This document shows positions 23,015-31,495 of a stretch of 64,000 bases of DNA, in pieces; position 1 is the first letter of the stretch, and each line of letters starts with the position of its first letter. Under the pieces are notes generated by a model. The model had not been told where the DNA came from. It saw only the letters and a list, made by a program, of their open reading frames with translations, and made no database searches. The stretch spans positions 124,001 to 188,000 of the forward strand of contig NZ_CABVIR010000010.1 of the NCBI RefSeq assembly GCF_902498065.1. Direction: 5' to 3'. The translations under genes and the position numbers were made by a program. This stretch comes from Pseudomonas fluorescens. GTDB taxonomy: Bacteria; Pseudomonadota; Gammaproteobacteria; Pseudomonadales; Pseudomonadaceae.

Positions 23015-24217
23015 TCAGGCCCGTTGTAACGTTTTGACCGTGTAGCGCCGCCAGAGCAAGCGGCCCACGGTGATCAGCCAGTTCAGCAGCGCGACGGCGA
23101 GAACCGTAAGCAAAAGTGTCGCCATCCCGTGCTCGACGATGATCTTCCCGGCCAGCCACGGAAAACCGAACACGCCGATGAAGTACGACAGACTGAACAA
23201 CAGCAACGCTTGCGCGGTGGTGCCGCCTGGTGCTTCGTTTGCGGCCAGGCCGTTGATCACCGAATACGTCAGCCCGTAACCGACGCCCAGCATCATTGCA
23301 GCCAGCACGTAGCTGACGCCGCTTTCGACCACGAAACCGAACATCACGATCGAGCCCATCATCAGCCCCGACAACAGGCAGGATGCACGGAACGGATCGC
23401 GCTTGACCACAAACCCGGCAATCAACATCCGGCTGCTGATCGCCGCGCCCATGAAACCGAAAAAGAACAGCGAGTAATCCAGCGAACGAGACGCCGCGTA
23501 ACTGGTTTGAAAACTCGACAGGCCGCCGAACACGCAACCGCCGAGGCCGACCATGATGATGGGGAACACCGCTCTGGACGACAGCACCTGAGCGGTTGCA
23601 CGCCAGGAAATGCGCGCGACCGAGGCGGTGGGCGAGGGCGTTTTTTTCAGCTGCGCATCCAGCCGCCAAAACAGCACAACGCCGATCAGACTGGCCAGCG
23701 CCGCGAGGTAAAACGCCGCCGTTACCGGATAGCCGAGCGCACTGGCCGCGCGACCCAGCAACGGGCCGCTGCCGATCCCGGTCATCATGCTGCCCGACAG
23801 CAGCGCAAAGTATTTGGCGCGTTGCGCGGGCGTCACCAGACTCGCGACGATGATCGGCCCGAGCGTGTAGAAAACGCCCCAGCCCAACCCCAGAAGCAGG
23901 CCGAAGAACAGCAGCAGATTGCCGAACCCCGGCGTCAGTGCAAAGCCCAGGCTGGCCGCCACCAGCAGCACGCCGAACAGCGCAATTGAACGCGCCGCTC
24001 CCAGTAGATCAGACAAGTGCCCGGAGACAATCACCGCTGCAAACGTGCTGAGCATCGCCGCGGAAATCACGCTGCCGGCATCGTGTTCGTTGCCGCCACG
24101 GGAACCGATCAACAACGACAACAAAAACGTTGAGCCGTAGGACAGCGACAGCAAATAGCTGGCGAGGCAAAACAGGCCGAACAGCTTGCTGGAGACTTGT
24201 GGCGGTGCGATGGACAT
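23015..24217 (-). CDS. Major facilitator superfamily transporter
   Basis: The 400-residue protein has twelve hydrophobic segments and MFS motif A-like loops (GHLSDLLGAARSIALFG, residues ~62-78). ATG at 24217 is used because AAGGAA lies just upstream; the frame continues to 24253 without a site. The substrate cannot be told: it looks like drug/metabolite efflux or uptake MFS members of Pseudomonas. It is transcribed divergently from the acetyltransferase gene. Confidence 0.82.
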   Translation of the reverse strand: MSIAPPQVSSKLFGLFCLASYLLSLSYGSTFLLSLLIGSRGGNEHDAGSVISAAMLSTFAAVIVSGHLSDLLGAARSIALFGVLLVAASLGFALTPGFGNLLLFFGLLLGLGWGVFYTLGPIIVASLVTPAQRAKYFALLSGSMMTGIGSGPLLGRAASALGYPVTAAFYLAALASLIGVVLFWRLDAQLKKTPSPTASVARISWRATAQVLSSRAVFPIIMVGLGGCVFGGLSSFQTSYAASRSLDYSLFFFGFMGAAISSRMLIAGFVVKRDPFRASCLLSGLMMGSIVMFGFVVESGVSYVLAAMMLGVGYGLTYSVINGLAANEAPGGTTAQALLLFSLSYFIGVFGFPWLAGKIIVEHGMATLLLTVLAVALLNWLITVGRLLWRRYTVKTLQRA

Positions 24218-24396
24218 GACGCGGTTCCTTGACCCGATAACGGTGAGTGTCATCTATCTATCATGCGAGGCGCGGATGTTAGGTCCGAGGTTATCGATTT
24301 CAGGGTTAGTGGTGGCCGGAGTAAGGGTAAGTCCCCTCGCCAGAGGTCCCGCGCCGCCTTAGTATGGCGTTTTCCACTTTTGACGAAGGCACGTCC

Positions 24397-24879
24397 ATGA
24401 CGATCGAAATCCGCCCGGCGACCCCCAGCGATGCACCGCAAATCCTCGGGTTCATCACTGAACTGGCCGATTACGAACGTGCCCGCCACGAAGTCATCGC
24501 CAGCGTGGCCGACATCGAGCGCAGCCTGTTCAGCGAAGGCGCCACCGCCCACGGCCTGATCTGCCTGCGGGACGGTTTGCCGATTGGCTTTGCGGTGTTC
24601 TTCTTCAGCTATTCCACCTGGCTCGGCAGTAACTGCTTGTACCTCGAAGACCTCTACATCACCCCCGAGCAGCGCGGTGGCGGCGCCGGCAAAACACTGC
24701 TGCGTCACCTGGCGAAAATCGCCTGTGCCAATGATTGCGGACGATTTGAGTGGAGCGTGCTGGACTGGAACAAGCCGGCGATCGAGTTCTATAAATCCTT
24801 GGGTGCCCAGCCACAGGAAGAGTGGGTGCGGTATCGGATGGATGGCGCGGTGTTAAGGGATTTTGCTGCGGGCAATTGA
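24397..24879 (+). CDS. GNAT-family N-acetyltransferase
   Basis: The 160-residue protein is a single GNAT domain with the acetyl-CoA pyrophosphate loop (LYITPEQRGGGAGKTLLRHLAKIA, Q/RxxGxG/A pattern) and the C-terminal WSVLDWNKPAIEFYKSLGA segment. It resembles diamine/thialysine acetyltransferases (SSAT-like: VFFFSYSTWLGSNCLYLEDLYI), which acetylate polyamines or amino-acid analogues; this is a family reading. ATG 24397 is taken; an in-frame ATG at 24364 is possible. Confidence 0.85.
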   Translation: MTIEIRPATPSDAPQILGFITELADYERARHEVIASVADIERSLFSEGATAHGLICLRDGLPIGFAVFFFSYSTWLGSNCLYLEDLYITPEQRGGGAGKTLLRHLAKIACANDCGRFEWSVLDWNKPAIEFYKSLGAQPQEEWVRYRMDGAVLRDFAAGN

Positions 24880-24889
24880 TCGCTTAGAG

Positions 24890-24947
24890 AATCGCAGCCT
24901 TCAGCAGCTCCGAAAGAGGGAGTTGTCGATGGCTGCGATTTTTTTTG
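24890..24947 (+). terminator. Intrinsic terminator after the acetyltransferase gene
   Basis: AATCGCAGCC (24890-24899) pairs with GGCTGCGATT (24931-24940) and is followed by a T run. A second inner stem can form in the loop. It insulates the dgo promoter that follows directly. Confidence 0.85.
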
Positions 24948-24951
24948 ATTA

Positions 24952-24968
24952 ATCCCAAAATATGGGAT
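24952..24968. promoter_or_regulatory. 17-bp palindromic operator, copy 2
   Basis: ATCCCA-AAATA-TGGGAT, identical over 17 bp to the copy at 12760-12776 and at the same 13-bp distance from its -35 box. It marks dgoK and the SDR gene as members of one regulon. Confidence 0.7.
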
Positions 24969-24981
24969 GTATATTTATATA

Positions 24982-25011
24982 TTGAGATTTGTGTGCTTGC
25001 GGGTTTATAGT
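24982..25011 (+). promoter_or_regulatory. Promoter of the dgoKADT operon
   Basis: TTGAGA (24982-24987), 18-bp spacer, TATAGT (25006-25011). It matches the promoter at 12790-12819 in boxes and spacing. Confidence 0.65.
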
Positions 25012-25050
25012 CCAGCTCACTCACTGCCAATAAACAAAACAGGTGAAGCG

Positions 25051-26043
25051 ATGCTGGCGCAATTGATCGCGCTCGATTGGGGGACAACCTCATTACGTGC
25101 TTACAAACTCGCCGCGGGTGGCCAGGTGCTTGAACAGCGTTCGCTGTCATCAGGAATCATGCAGCTGCCCCGGACGCCGCGAATCATTAAAGGTCAGGCA
25201 TGCACCGACGGTTTTGAACTGGCCTTTGACGAGGCTTGCGGTGACTGGCTCGATGAACAACCCGCTTTGCCGGTGATTGCCTGCGGCATGGTTGGCAGCG
25301 CGCAAGGCTGGCGCGAAGCGGCCTACCGCGACACCCCGGCAAACGTTGCCAATCTCGGAACTTCCCTACAAACCATTCGCAGTCTTCGCGGTGCCGATGT
25401 GCACATCGTGCCGGGCGTGATTCAGCGTTCGCGCCTGCCGAACGTGATGCGCGGTGAAGAAACCCAAGTCCTCGGCGTGCTGCAAAACCTGCCGAGCGGG
25501 GCGGGCAGCGATCTGTTGATCGGCCTGCCGGGTAGTCATTCGAAATGGGTGGAAGTGGCCGACGGCTGCATCGTGCATTTCGATACCTTCATGACCGGTG
25601 AAGTCTTCGCCGTGCTCAGCGAACACAGCATTCTGGGGCGCACCCAGCAGCGTGGCGCGTCTTTTGATGGCGACGCGTTTGACCGTGGCGTGCAAGTGGC
25701 CCTGTCGGGGGAGGGCGAGATCGGCCCGCTGTCGACGCTGTTCAGCGCCCGCAGCCTCGGGCTGACCGGCGAGTTGAGCGGCAGCGCGCAACCGGACTAT
25801 TTGTCCGGCCTGTTGATCGGTCATGAGTTGTCGGCGCTGGCCACGGTTCAGCGGCGTCGGCGCAACAGTGTTCATCTGCCGTCGATCATCCTCTTCGGTA
25901 ATTCCCAACTCTGTGCCCGCTACAGCCGGGCGCTCGACGCCTGCGGTTTTGCTCGCGTGACGCTGGCCGAACACGCCACCGAACGCGGGCTGTGGCAGTT
26001 GGCGCTCGCCGCCGGACTGATCACTCCAACCCCATCCCGTTAA
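25051..26043 (+). CDS. dgoK: 2-dehydro-3-deoxygalactonokinase DgoK
   Basis: DgoK phosphorylates 2-dehydro-3-deoxy-D-galactonate at O6 with ATP, the step before aldol cleavage. The 330-residue protein has the family start (LIALDWGTTSLRAYKL, phosphate-binding loop) and the conserved GMVGSAQGWREAAY, VMRGEETQVLG and LPGSHSKWV motifs. AGGTGAAG lies before ATG 25051. It is the first gene of the dgoKADT operon and sits behind the palindromic operator shared with the SDR gene. Confidence 0.93.
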   Translation: MLAQLIALDWGTTSLRAYKLAAGGQVLEQRSLSSGIMQLPRTPRIIKGQACTDGFELAFDEACGDWLDEQPALPVIACGMVGSAQGWREAAYRDTPANVANLGTSLQTIRSLRGADVHIVPGVIQRSRLPNVMRGEETQVLGVLQNLPSGAGSDLLIGLPGSHSKWVEVADGCIVHFDTFMTGEVFAVLSEHSILGRTQQRGASFDGDAFDRGVQVALSGEGEIGPLSTLFSARSLGLTGELSGSAQPDYLSGLLIGHELSALATVQRRRRNSVHLPSIILFGNSQLCARYSRALDACGFARVTLAEHATERGLWQLALAAGLITPTPSR

Positions 26044-26062
26044 ACCTGACTAGAGGTCTGAC

Positions 26063-26683
26063 ATGCTCAAGCAAGCCCTGGCGCAAAACGGTTTGATCGC
26101 AATTCTGCGTGGCCTTCGCCCGCAGGAAGCGGCGGCTATCGGAGAAGTCCTTTACGCAGCCGGATTTCGCGTCATCGAAGTGCCGCTCAATTCCCCCGAA
26201 CCGTACGAAAGCATCCGCATCCTGCGCAGTACCTTGCCTGCCGATTGCCTGATCGGCGCCGGCACAGTGCTGACGCCGGAACAGGTCGAGCAAGTGAAAG
26301 TCGCCGGCGGGCAGGTGATCGTCATGCCTCACAGCGATCCCAAAGTGCTGCGCGCAGCGAAAGCGGCGGGGCTGTTCCTGTCGCCGGGTGTTGCGACACC
26401 GACCGAAGCCTTCGCCGCACTGGCCGAAGGCGCGGATGTGCTGAAGATGTTTCCGGCTGAGCAAATGGGGCCGGCGGTTGTAAAAGCCTGGCTGGCGGTG
26501 CTGCCTGCCGGAACCATTCTGGCGCCCGTGGGTGGGATCACCCCGGAGAACATGCAGGTGTTTATCGACGCGGGTGTGAAGGGCTTCGGGCTCGGTTCCG
26601 GGTTGTTCAAACCGGGCATGACGCCGGAGCAAGTGGCTTCCAACGCCAAGGCCTACGTCGCTGCATGGAACGCTCTGCGTTAA
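26063..26683 (+). CDS. dgoA: 2-dehydro-3-deoxy-6-phosphogalactonate aldolase DgoA
   Basis: DgoA splits 2-dehydro-3-deoxy-6-phosphogalactonate into pyruvate and D-glyceraldehyde 3-phosphate. The 206-residue protein is a class I KDPG-type aldolase: ILRGLRPQEA, the general-base Glu in EVPLNSPEP, GAGTVLTPEQV, and the Schiff-base Lys in VLKMFPAEQ. The C-terminal GFGLGSGLF phosphate loop is present. It lies between dgoK and dgoD with short gaps, so it is in the same operon. Confidence 0.94.
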   Translation: MLKQALAQNGLIAILRGLRPQEAAAIGEVLYAAGFRVIEVPLNSPEPYESIRILRSTLPADCLIGAGTVLTPEQVEQVKVAGGQVIVMPHSDPKVLRAAKAAGLFLSPGVATPTEAFAALAEGADVLKMFPAEQMGPAVVKAWLAVLPAGTILAPVGGITPENMQVFIDAGVKGFGLGSGLFKPGMTPEQVASNAKAYVAAWNALR

Positions 26684-26730
26684 GACTTTTTTGGCGCCGA
26701 GCGCGCTGCATCTAACAAGAGAGAGAAGAG

Positions 26731-27879
26731 ATGAAAATCACCAAACTGACCACCTTCATCGTTCCGCCGCGCTGGTGCTTCCTCAAGGTCGAAACCGACG
26801 AGGGCGTGACCGGTTGGGGCGAGCCCGTGGTCGAAGGTCGTGCCCACACGGTGGCGGCTGCCGTTGAAGAATTGTCCGACTACCTGATCGGCAAAGACCC
26901 ACGCAACATCGAAGACATCTGGACTGTGCTGTACCGAGGCGGCTTCTACCGGGGCGGTGCGATCCACATGAGTGCGCTGGCTGGTATCGATCAGGCGCTA
27001 TGGGACATCAAGGGCAAGGCGTTGGGTGTGTCGGTCAGCGATCTGCTCGGTGGTCAGGTGCGCGACAAAATTCGTGTCTATTCGTGGATCGGCGGCGACC
27101 GTCCGGCAGACACCGCTCGCGCAGCGAAAGAAGCGGTGGAGCGTGGTTTTACTGCGGTGAAAATGAACGGCACCGAAGAGCTGCAATTCCTCGATTCCTT
27201 CGAAAAAGTCGACCTCGCCCTGGCCAACGTCGCTGCCGTGCGTGACGCAGTCGGGCCGAACGTCGGCATCGGCGTGGATTTCCATGGCCGGGTGCACAAG
27301 CCCATGGCCAAGGTGCTGATGAAGGAACTCGACCCGTACAAACTGATGTTCATCGAGGAGCCGGTGCTCAGCGAAAACTATGAAGCGCTGAAGGAACTGG
27401 CGCCATTGACCAGCACGCCGATTGCCTTGGGTGAACGGCTGTTCTCGCGCTGGGATTTCAAGCGCGTGCTCAGCGAAGGTTACGTCGACATCATCCAGCC
27501 CGATGCTTCCCACGCGGGAGGCATCACTGAAACCCGCAAGATCGCCAACATGGCCGAAGCCTACGACGTGGCCTTGGCGCTGCATTGCCCGTTGGGGCCG
27601 ATTGCCCTCGCGGCGTGCCTGCAACTGGACGCGGTTTGCTACAACGCTTTTATCCAGGAACAGAGCCTGGGCATCCACTACAACGAGAGCAACGACCTGC
27701 TGGATTACGTCAAGGATCCGCGAGTGTTCGATTACGACAAAGGCTTCGTGAAGATTCCGAATGGTCCTGGCTTGGGCATCGAGATCAACGAGGAATACGT
27801 GATCGAACGCGCGGCGGTCGGGCATCGCTGGCGCAACCCGATCTGGCGCCATGCCGATGGCAGTTTTGCCGAGTGGTGA
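26731..27879 (+). CDS. dgoD: D-galactonate dehydratase DgoD
   Basis: DgoD removes water from D-galactonate to give 2-dehydro-3-deoxy-D-galactonate. The 382-residue protein is an enolase-superfamily enzyme with the galactonate-dehydratase pattern: VDFHGRVHK (first metal Asp and catalytic His), EEPVL (Glu), GERLF (Glu), DASHAGGITE and the catalytic His of LHCPLGPI. Length is that of the E. coli enzyme. AAGAGAGAGAAGAG precedes the start. This gene makes D-galactonate the most likely substrate of the whole operon. Confidence 0.95.
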   Translation: MKITKLTTFIVPPRWCFLKVETDEGVTGWGEPVVEGRAHTVAAAVEELSDYLIGKDPRNIEDIWTVLYRGGFYRGGAIHMSALAGIDQALWDIKGKALGVSVSDLLGGQVRDKIRVYSWIGGDRPADTARAAKEAVERGFTAVKMNGTEELQFLDSFEKVDLALANVAAVRDAVGPNVGIGVDFHGRVHKPMAKVLMKELDPYKLMFIEEPVLSENYEALKELAPLTSTPIALGERLFSRWDFKRVLSEGYVDIIQPDASHAGGITETRKIANMAEAYDVALALHCPLGPIALAACLQLDAVCYNAFIQEQSLGIHYNESNDLLDYVKDPRVFDYDKGFVKIPNGPGLGIEINEEYVIERAAVGHRWRNPIWRHADGSFAEW

Positions 27880-27904
27880 GTCCTCCCTGACCCATCGCAA
27901 ACCC

Positions 27905-27995
27905 CTGTGGGAGCCAGCCTGCTGGCGATTTGGTCTGCACCTCCAGCAGTCAAGGTGATTGACACACCGCTATCGCCAGCAGGCTGGCTCCCACC
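27905..27995. repeat. REP palindrome pair
   Basis: Inverted units ctgtgggagccagcctgctg... (27905-27929) and tatcgccagcaggctggctc... (27971-27995), between dgoD and dgoT. Confidence 0.9.
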
Positions 27996-28076
27996 GTTTG
28001 ATCTCCATGGACAGGAGATTTGCGGCACACCCCGATTTCACATCGACCTCAATAAACATAAGAAGAGGCATTCCCC

Positions 28077-29387
28077 ATGCAACCGCAAACCCTCACCGGG
28101 CAGGCGTCGTTGGTGGCGCCCAGCCGCAAGCGTTTTTTCATCATGGTCCTGCTGTTCATCACCGTGGTGATCAACTACCTGGACCGCAGCAACCTCTCTA
28201 TCGCCGCCCCGGCGCTGACCAGTGACCTGGGCATCGACCCGATCCACGTCGGACTGATCTTCTCCGCGTTCGGCTGGACCTACGCCGCCATGCAAATCCC
28301 CGGCGGCTGGCTGGTGGATCGCGTCCCGCCGCGCATTCTCTACAGCGTCGCCTTGTTGCTGTGGTCGATCGCCACGGTGATGCTCGGCTTCGCCGCCAGC
28401 TTCATCGCGCTGTTCGTCTTGCGCATGGCGGTCGGGGCGCTGGAAGCACCGGCGTATCCGATCAACAGTCGCGTGGTTACCACTTGGTTTCCAGAGCGCG
28501 AGCGCGCCACGGCCATTGGTTTCTACACGTCCGGCCAGTTCGTCGGGTTGGCATTCCTGACGCCGGTACTCGCCTGGTTGCAGCATGAGTTTGGCTGGCA
28601 CATGGTGTTCGTCAGCACCGGTGCGGTGGGCATTCTCTGGGCGGTGATCTGGTACGCGGTATATCGTGAGCCACGGGATTTCAAAGGCGCCAATGACGCC
28701 GAAATCGAGCTGATACGCGAAGGCGGCGGGCTGGTGGATATCCAGGCCGAGCAAGCCAAGGTCAAGGCCAAATTCAGCTGGACCGACCTCGGCATCGTTC
28801 TGACCAAACGCAAGTTGTGGGGCATCTACCTCGGTCAGTTCTGCCTCAACTCGACGCTGTGGTTTTTCCTGACGTGGTTCCCGACCTACCTGGTGAAATA
28901 TCGCGGCATGGACTTCATCAAGTCGGGCTTGCTGGCATCGCTGCCGTTTCTCGCGGCTTTCGTCGGCGTGCTCTGTTCCGGGTTCTTCTCCGATTTCCTG
29001 ATCCGTCGTGGTTACACGGTGGGTTTCGCCCGCAAGCTGCCGATCATTGGCGGTCTGCTGATTTCCACCTCGATCATCGGCGCCAACTTCGTCGAGTCGA
29101 CGCCGCTGGTGATTGCCTTCCTCGCCTTGGCCTTCTTCGGCAATGGTCTGGCTTCAATCACTTGGTCGCTGGTTTCCACGTTGGCGCCGGCACGGTTGTT
29201 GGGGCTGACCGGTGGGGTGTTCAATTTCATCGGCAATCTGTCGGCGATCACCACACCGATTGTCATCGGTTTCCTCGCCACCGGTGACTCGTTCGCTCCG
29301 GCGATCACCTATATCTCCGTTCTGGCGTTGATTGGTGCGCTTTCCTACATTCTGCTGGTCGGGAAGGTCGAGCGTATCAAGTTGTAG
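28077..29387 (+). CDS. dgoT: MFS galactonate/hexuronate-type transporter DgoT
   Basis: The 436-residue protein is a 12-segment MFS carrier of the anion:cation symporter group. Visible are NYLDRSNLSIAAPAL in segment 1, GWTYAAMQIPGGWLVDRVPPR (motif A region), VGALEAPAYPINSRVVTTWFPERERA and FLTWFPTYL. Members import galactonate, glucarate or hexuronates with H+. Position after dgoD makes D-galactonate the likely substrate. Confidence 0.88.
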   Translation: MQPQTLTGQASLVAPSRKRFFIMVLLFITVVINYLDRSNLSIAAPALTSDLGIDPIHVGLIFSAFGWTYAAMQIPGGWLVDRVPPRILYSVALLLWSIATVMLGFAASFIALFVLRMAVGALEAPAYPINSRVVTTWFPERERATAIGFYTSGQFVGLAFLTPVLAWLQHEFGWHMVFVSTGAVGILWAVIWYAVYREPRDFKGANDAEIELIREGGGLVDIQAEQAKVKAKFSWTDLGIVLTKRKLWGIYLGQFCLNSTLWFFLTWFPTYLVKYRGMDFIKSGLLASLPFLAAFVGVLCSGFFSDFLIRRGYTVGFARKLPIIGGLLISTSIIGANFVESTPLVIAFLALAFFGNGLASITWSLVSTLAPARLLGLTGGVFNFIGNLSAITTPIVIGFLATGDSFAPAITYISVLALIGALSYILLVGKVERIKL

Positions 29388-29447
29388 TCGCAGCCGTCGG
29401 GCGACCATAATGCCGCCCGTTCCCTCGCTCAACGGTAAAGGCTGGAT

Positions 29448-30251
29448 ATGCAGGAAGACGCCCCAAAAATCGCCAAGGACGCCGCGCCGACCGGCACCCA
29501 GACATTGCTTCGCGGTCTGGGTGTGGTTCAGGCCGTGGCCAGTGGCGCCCGCGATCTCAAGGAAATCGCCCGGCTGATCGGCACGACGCGCAGCACCACC
29601 CATCGTCTGGCCAGTTGCCTGGTGGACGAGCGTTATCTGCGCGTGGTGCCGCAGGTCGGTTATTTGCTGGGGCCGAAGCTGATCGAGTTGGGTTTCCAGG
29701 CGCGCGAGGAACTGCCGCTGGTCACCTTGGCCGGGCCGTATCTGGATGAGTTGTCGGCGTTGACCGGCGACACCATTCACCTGGCGATTCGCGAAGGCGA
29801 CGAGGTCCTGTACCTGCACAAGAATCCGGGGCGCAATGGCCCGGAAATGCGTTCGCGGGTCGGCCATCGCATGCCGTTGGCGCGCACCGGGATCGGCAAG
29901 GCGCTGATGCTCGATGACACGCAGCAAGAATGGCAACGACTGTACGAAGTCAGTCTGCCGACGGGTGGGAAAAATCAGTTCTGGCCGCAGCACCCGGAGC
30001 AATCCTGGGAGCAGTTTCAGCAGCGCATGGTCGAGTACGTGGCAGGTGGTTACGCCTTCGACCTGGAAGATAACGAACCGTCGATCCGCTGTGTGGCGGC
30101 GCCAATCCGTGATGCCAGCAAGCGCATTGTCGCTGGCATCAGCATCGCCAGCACCGTGCCGTACATGCCGCTGGAAAAAATGGCCGAGCTGATTCCCCTG
30201 ATCAAAGGGGTCACAGCCCGGCTCTCGGCAGAGCTTGGCGCTAAGGTCTGA
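29448..30251 (+). CDS. IclR-family transcriptional regulator
   Basis: The 267-residue protein has the IclR winged helix (LLRGLGVVQAVASGARDLKEIARLIGTTRSTTHRLASCLVDERYL, residues ~20-65) and the C-terminal effector domain (LHKNPGRNGPEMRSRVGHRMPLARTGIGKALML, GYAFDLEDNEPSIRCVAAPI). IclR proteins bind short palindromes like the 17-bp sites at 12760 and 24952, and several act as activators from near -60. It is thus the best local candidate for that regulon (inference). Its stop codon abuts the stop of the convergent alcohol dehydrogenase gene without a single base between. Confidence 0.87.
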   Translation: MQEDAPKIAKDAAPTGTQTLLRGLGVVQAVASGARDLKEIARLIGTTRSTTHRLASCLVDERYLRVVPQVGYLLGPKLIELGFQAREELPLVTLAGPYLDELSALTGDTIHLAIREGDEVLYLHKNPGRNGPEMRSRVGHRMPLARTGIGKALMLDDTQQEWQRLYEVSLPTGGKNQFWPQHPEQSWEQFQQRMVEYVAGGYAFDLEDNEPSIRCVAAPIRDASKRIVAGISIASTVPYMPLEKMAELIPLIKGVTARLSAELGAKV

Positions 30252-31304
30252 TCAGACTTTCAGCGTCGCCATGTCGATGACGAAACGGTATTTCACGTCA
30301 CCGGCGATCATGCGGGCATAAGCCTCGTTGATCTGGCGGATGTCGAGCATTTCGATGTCGCAGGTGATGTTGTGCTCGGCGCAGAAATCCAGCACTTCCT
30401 GGGTTTCGGCGATGCCGCCGATCAGCGAGCCGGCCAGTACGCGACGGCTCATCACCAGTTTGCCGGCGTGGACCGGTGGATCGACCGGTTCGATCAGCCC
30501 GACCAGAATGTGCACGCCATCGAAACGCAGGGTGTCGAGGTAGGGATTAAGGTCGTGCTGCACCGGAATGGTGTCCAGCAGGAAGTCGAAATGACCCGCT
30601 GCTGCCTTCATCTGTTCGGCATCGGTCGACACAATCACGTGATCCGCACCCTGACGACGACCTTCTTCAGCCTTGCTCGCCGAGCGAGTGAACAGCGTCA
30701 CTTCCGCGCCCATTGCCTTGGCGAACTTGATGCCCATGTGCCCGAGGCCGCCCATGCCGAGAATCCCGACCTTGTCACCCGCCTTCACGCCGTAGTGCTT
30801 GAGCGGCGAGTAGGTGGTGATGCCGGCGCAGAGGATCGGCGCGGCACTGGCGAGGTCGAGTTTTTCCGGAATGCGCACGACGAAGTGCTCACTGACCACG
30901 ATGCTGTCGGAGTAACCGCCCATGGTATTGCTGCCATCCACGCGGTCAGGGGTGGCATAAGTCATGGTCGGACCTTCGAGGCAATATTGCTCGAGGTTGG
31001 CCTGGCAAGCTTCGCAGCTGCGGCAGGAGTCGACCATGCAGCCGACGCCGACCAGATCGCCGACTTTATGCTGGGTGACATTCGCACCGATGGCGGTAAC
31101 TTTGCCTACGATCTCGTGGCCGGGCATCAGTGGGTAAACGGCAATGCCCCACTCGTTGCGCGCCTGGTGGATGTCGGAATGGCAGACGCCGCAGTAGAGA
31201 ATATCGATCGCCACGTCGTCGGCGCGAGGGCTGCGGCGTTCGAATTTTACCGGGGCGAGGGGAGTGGTGGCCGACTGGGCGGCGTATCCGATGGCGGTGT
31301 ACAT
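30252..31304 (-). CDS. Zinc-dependent NAD(P)-linked alcohol dehydrogenase (YahK/CAD type)
   Basis: The 350-residue medium-chain dehydrogenase has the catalytic zinc ligands (Cys in GVCHSDIH, GHE, Cys in ILCAGITTYSPL), four structural-zinc cysteines (CRSCEACQANLEQYC) and the cofactor loop GILGMGGLGHMGIK. It resembles YahK and cinnamyl-alcohol dehydrogenases, which reduce a wide range of aldehydes with NADPH. An AraC gene is divergent upstream and likely controls it. Two tandem CCGGAGGAAT boxes lie in its upstream region. Confidence 0.9.
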   Translation of the reverse strand: MYTAIGYAAQSATTPLAPVKFERRSPRADDVAIDILYCGVCHSDIHQARNEWGIAVYPLMPGHEIVGKVTAIGANVTQHKVGDLVGVGCMVDSCRSCEACQANLEQYCLEGPTMTYATPDRVDGSNTMGGYSDSIVVSEHFVVRIPEKLDLASAAPILCAGITTYSPLKHYGVKAGDKVGILGMGGLGHMGIKFAKAMGAEVTLFTRSASKAEEGRRQGADHVIVSTDAEQMKAAAGHFDFLLDTIPVQHDLNPYLDTLRFDGVHILVGLIEPVDPPVHAGKLVMSRRVLAGSLIGGIAETQEVLDFCAEHNITCDIEMLDIRQINEAYARMIAGDVKYRFVIDMATLKV

Positions 31305-31376
31305 GATGAACCTCGCAAAAGCAGTGGCAGGTGAGGCGGCGCATTTTGAGCGCCGCGTCGGTCACCGGCCATGGCG

Positions 31377-31434
31377 ATTCCTCCGGGTGTCATGCCTATT
31401 CCTCCGGCATCAGGGTTCGTTTGGTCAATTGGTC
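31377..31434. promoter_or_regulatory. Direct repeats in the ADH/AraC divergent region
   Basis: ATTCCTCCGG occurs at 31377-31386 and 31398-31407, 21 bp apart (two helical turns), and TTGGTC occurs twice at 31421-31434. Paired direct repeats of this spacing suit AraC-family binding. Read on the minus strand the first pair also gives two GGAGGAAT ribosome sites, each followed by an ATG. Confidence 0.4.
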
Positions 31435-31495
31435 GATCAGACCTGCGATGATGCTTTCATCCCTTTTTCCGTTATTTTTTTTGTGAAGAGCTCTC

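Noticed and set aside
24364..24396. Earlier ATG for the acetyltransferase gene
   Set aside because: It adds eleven residues not typical of the GNAT fold and lacks a ribosome site; the later ATG aligns with the domain start.
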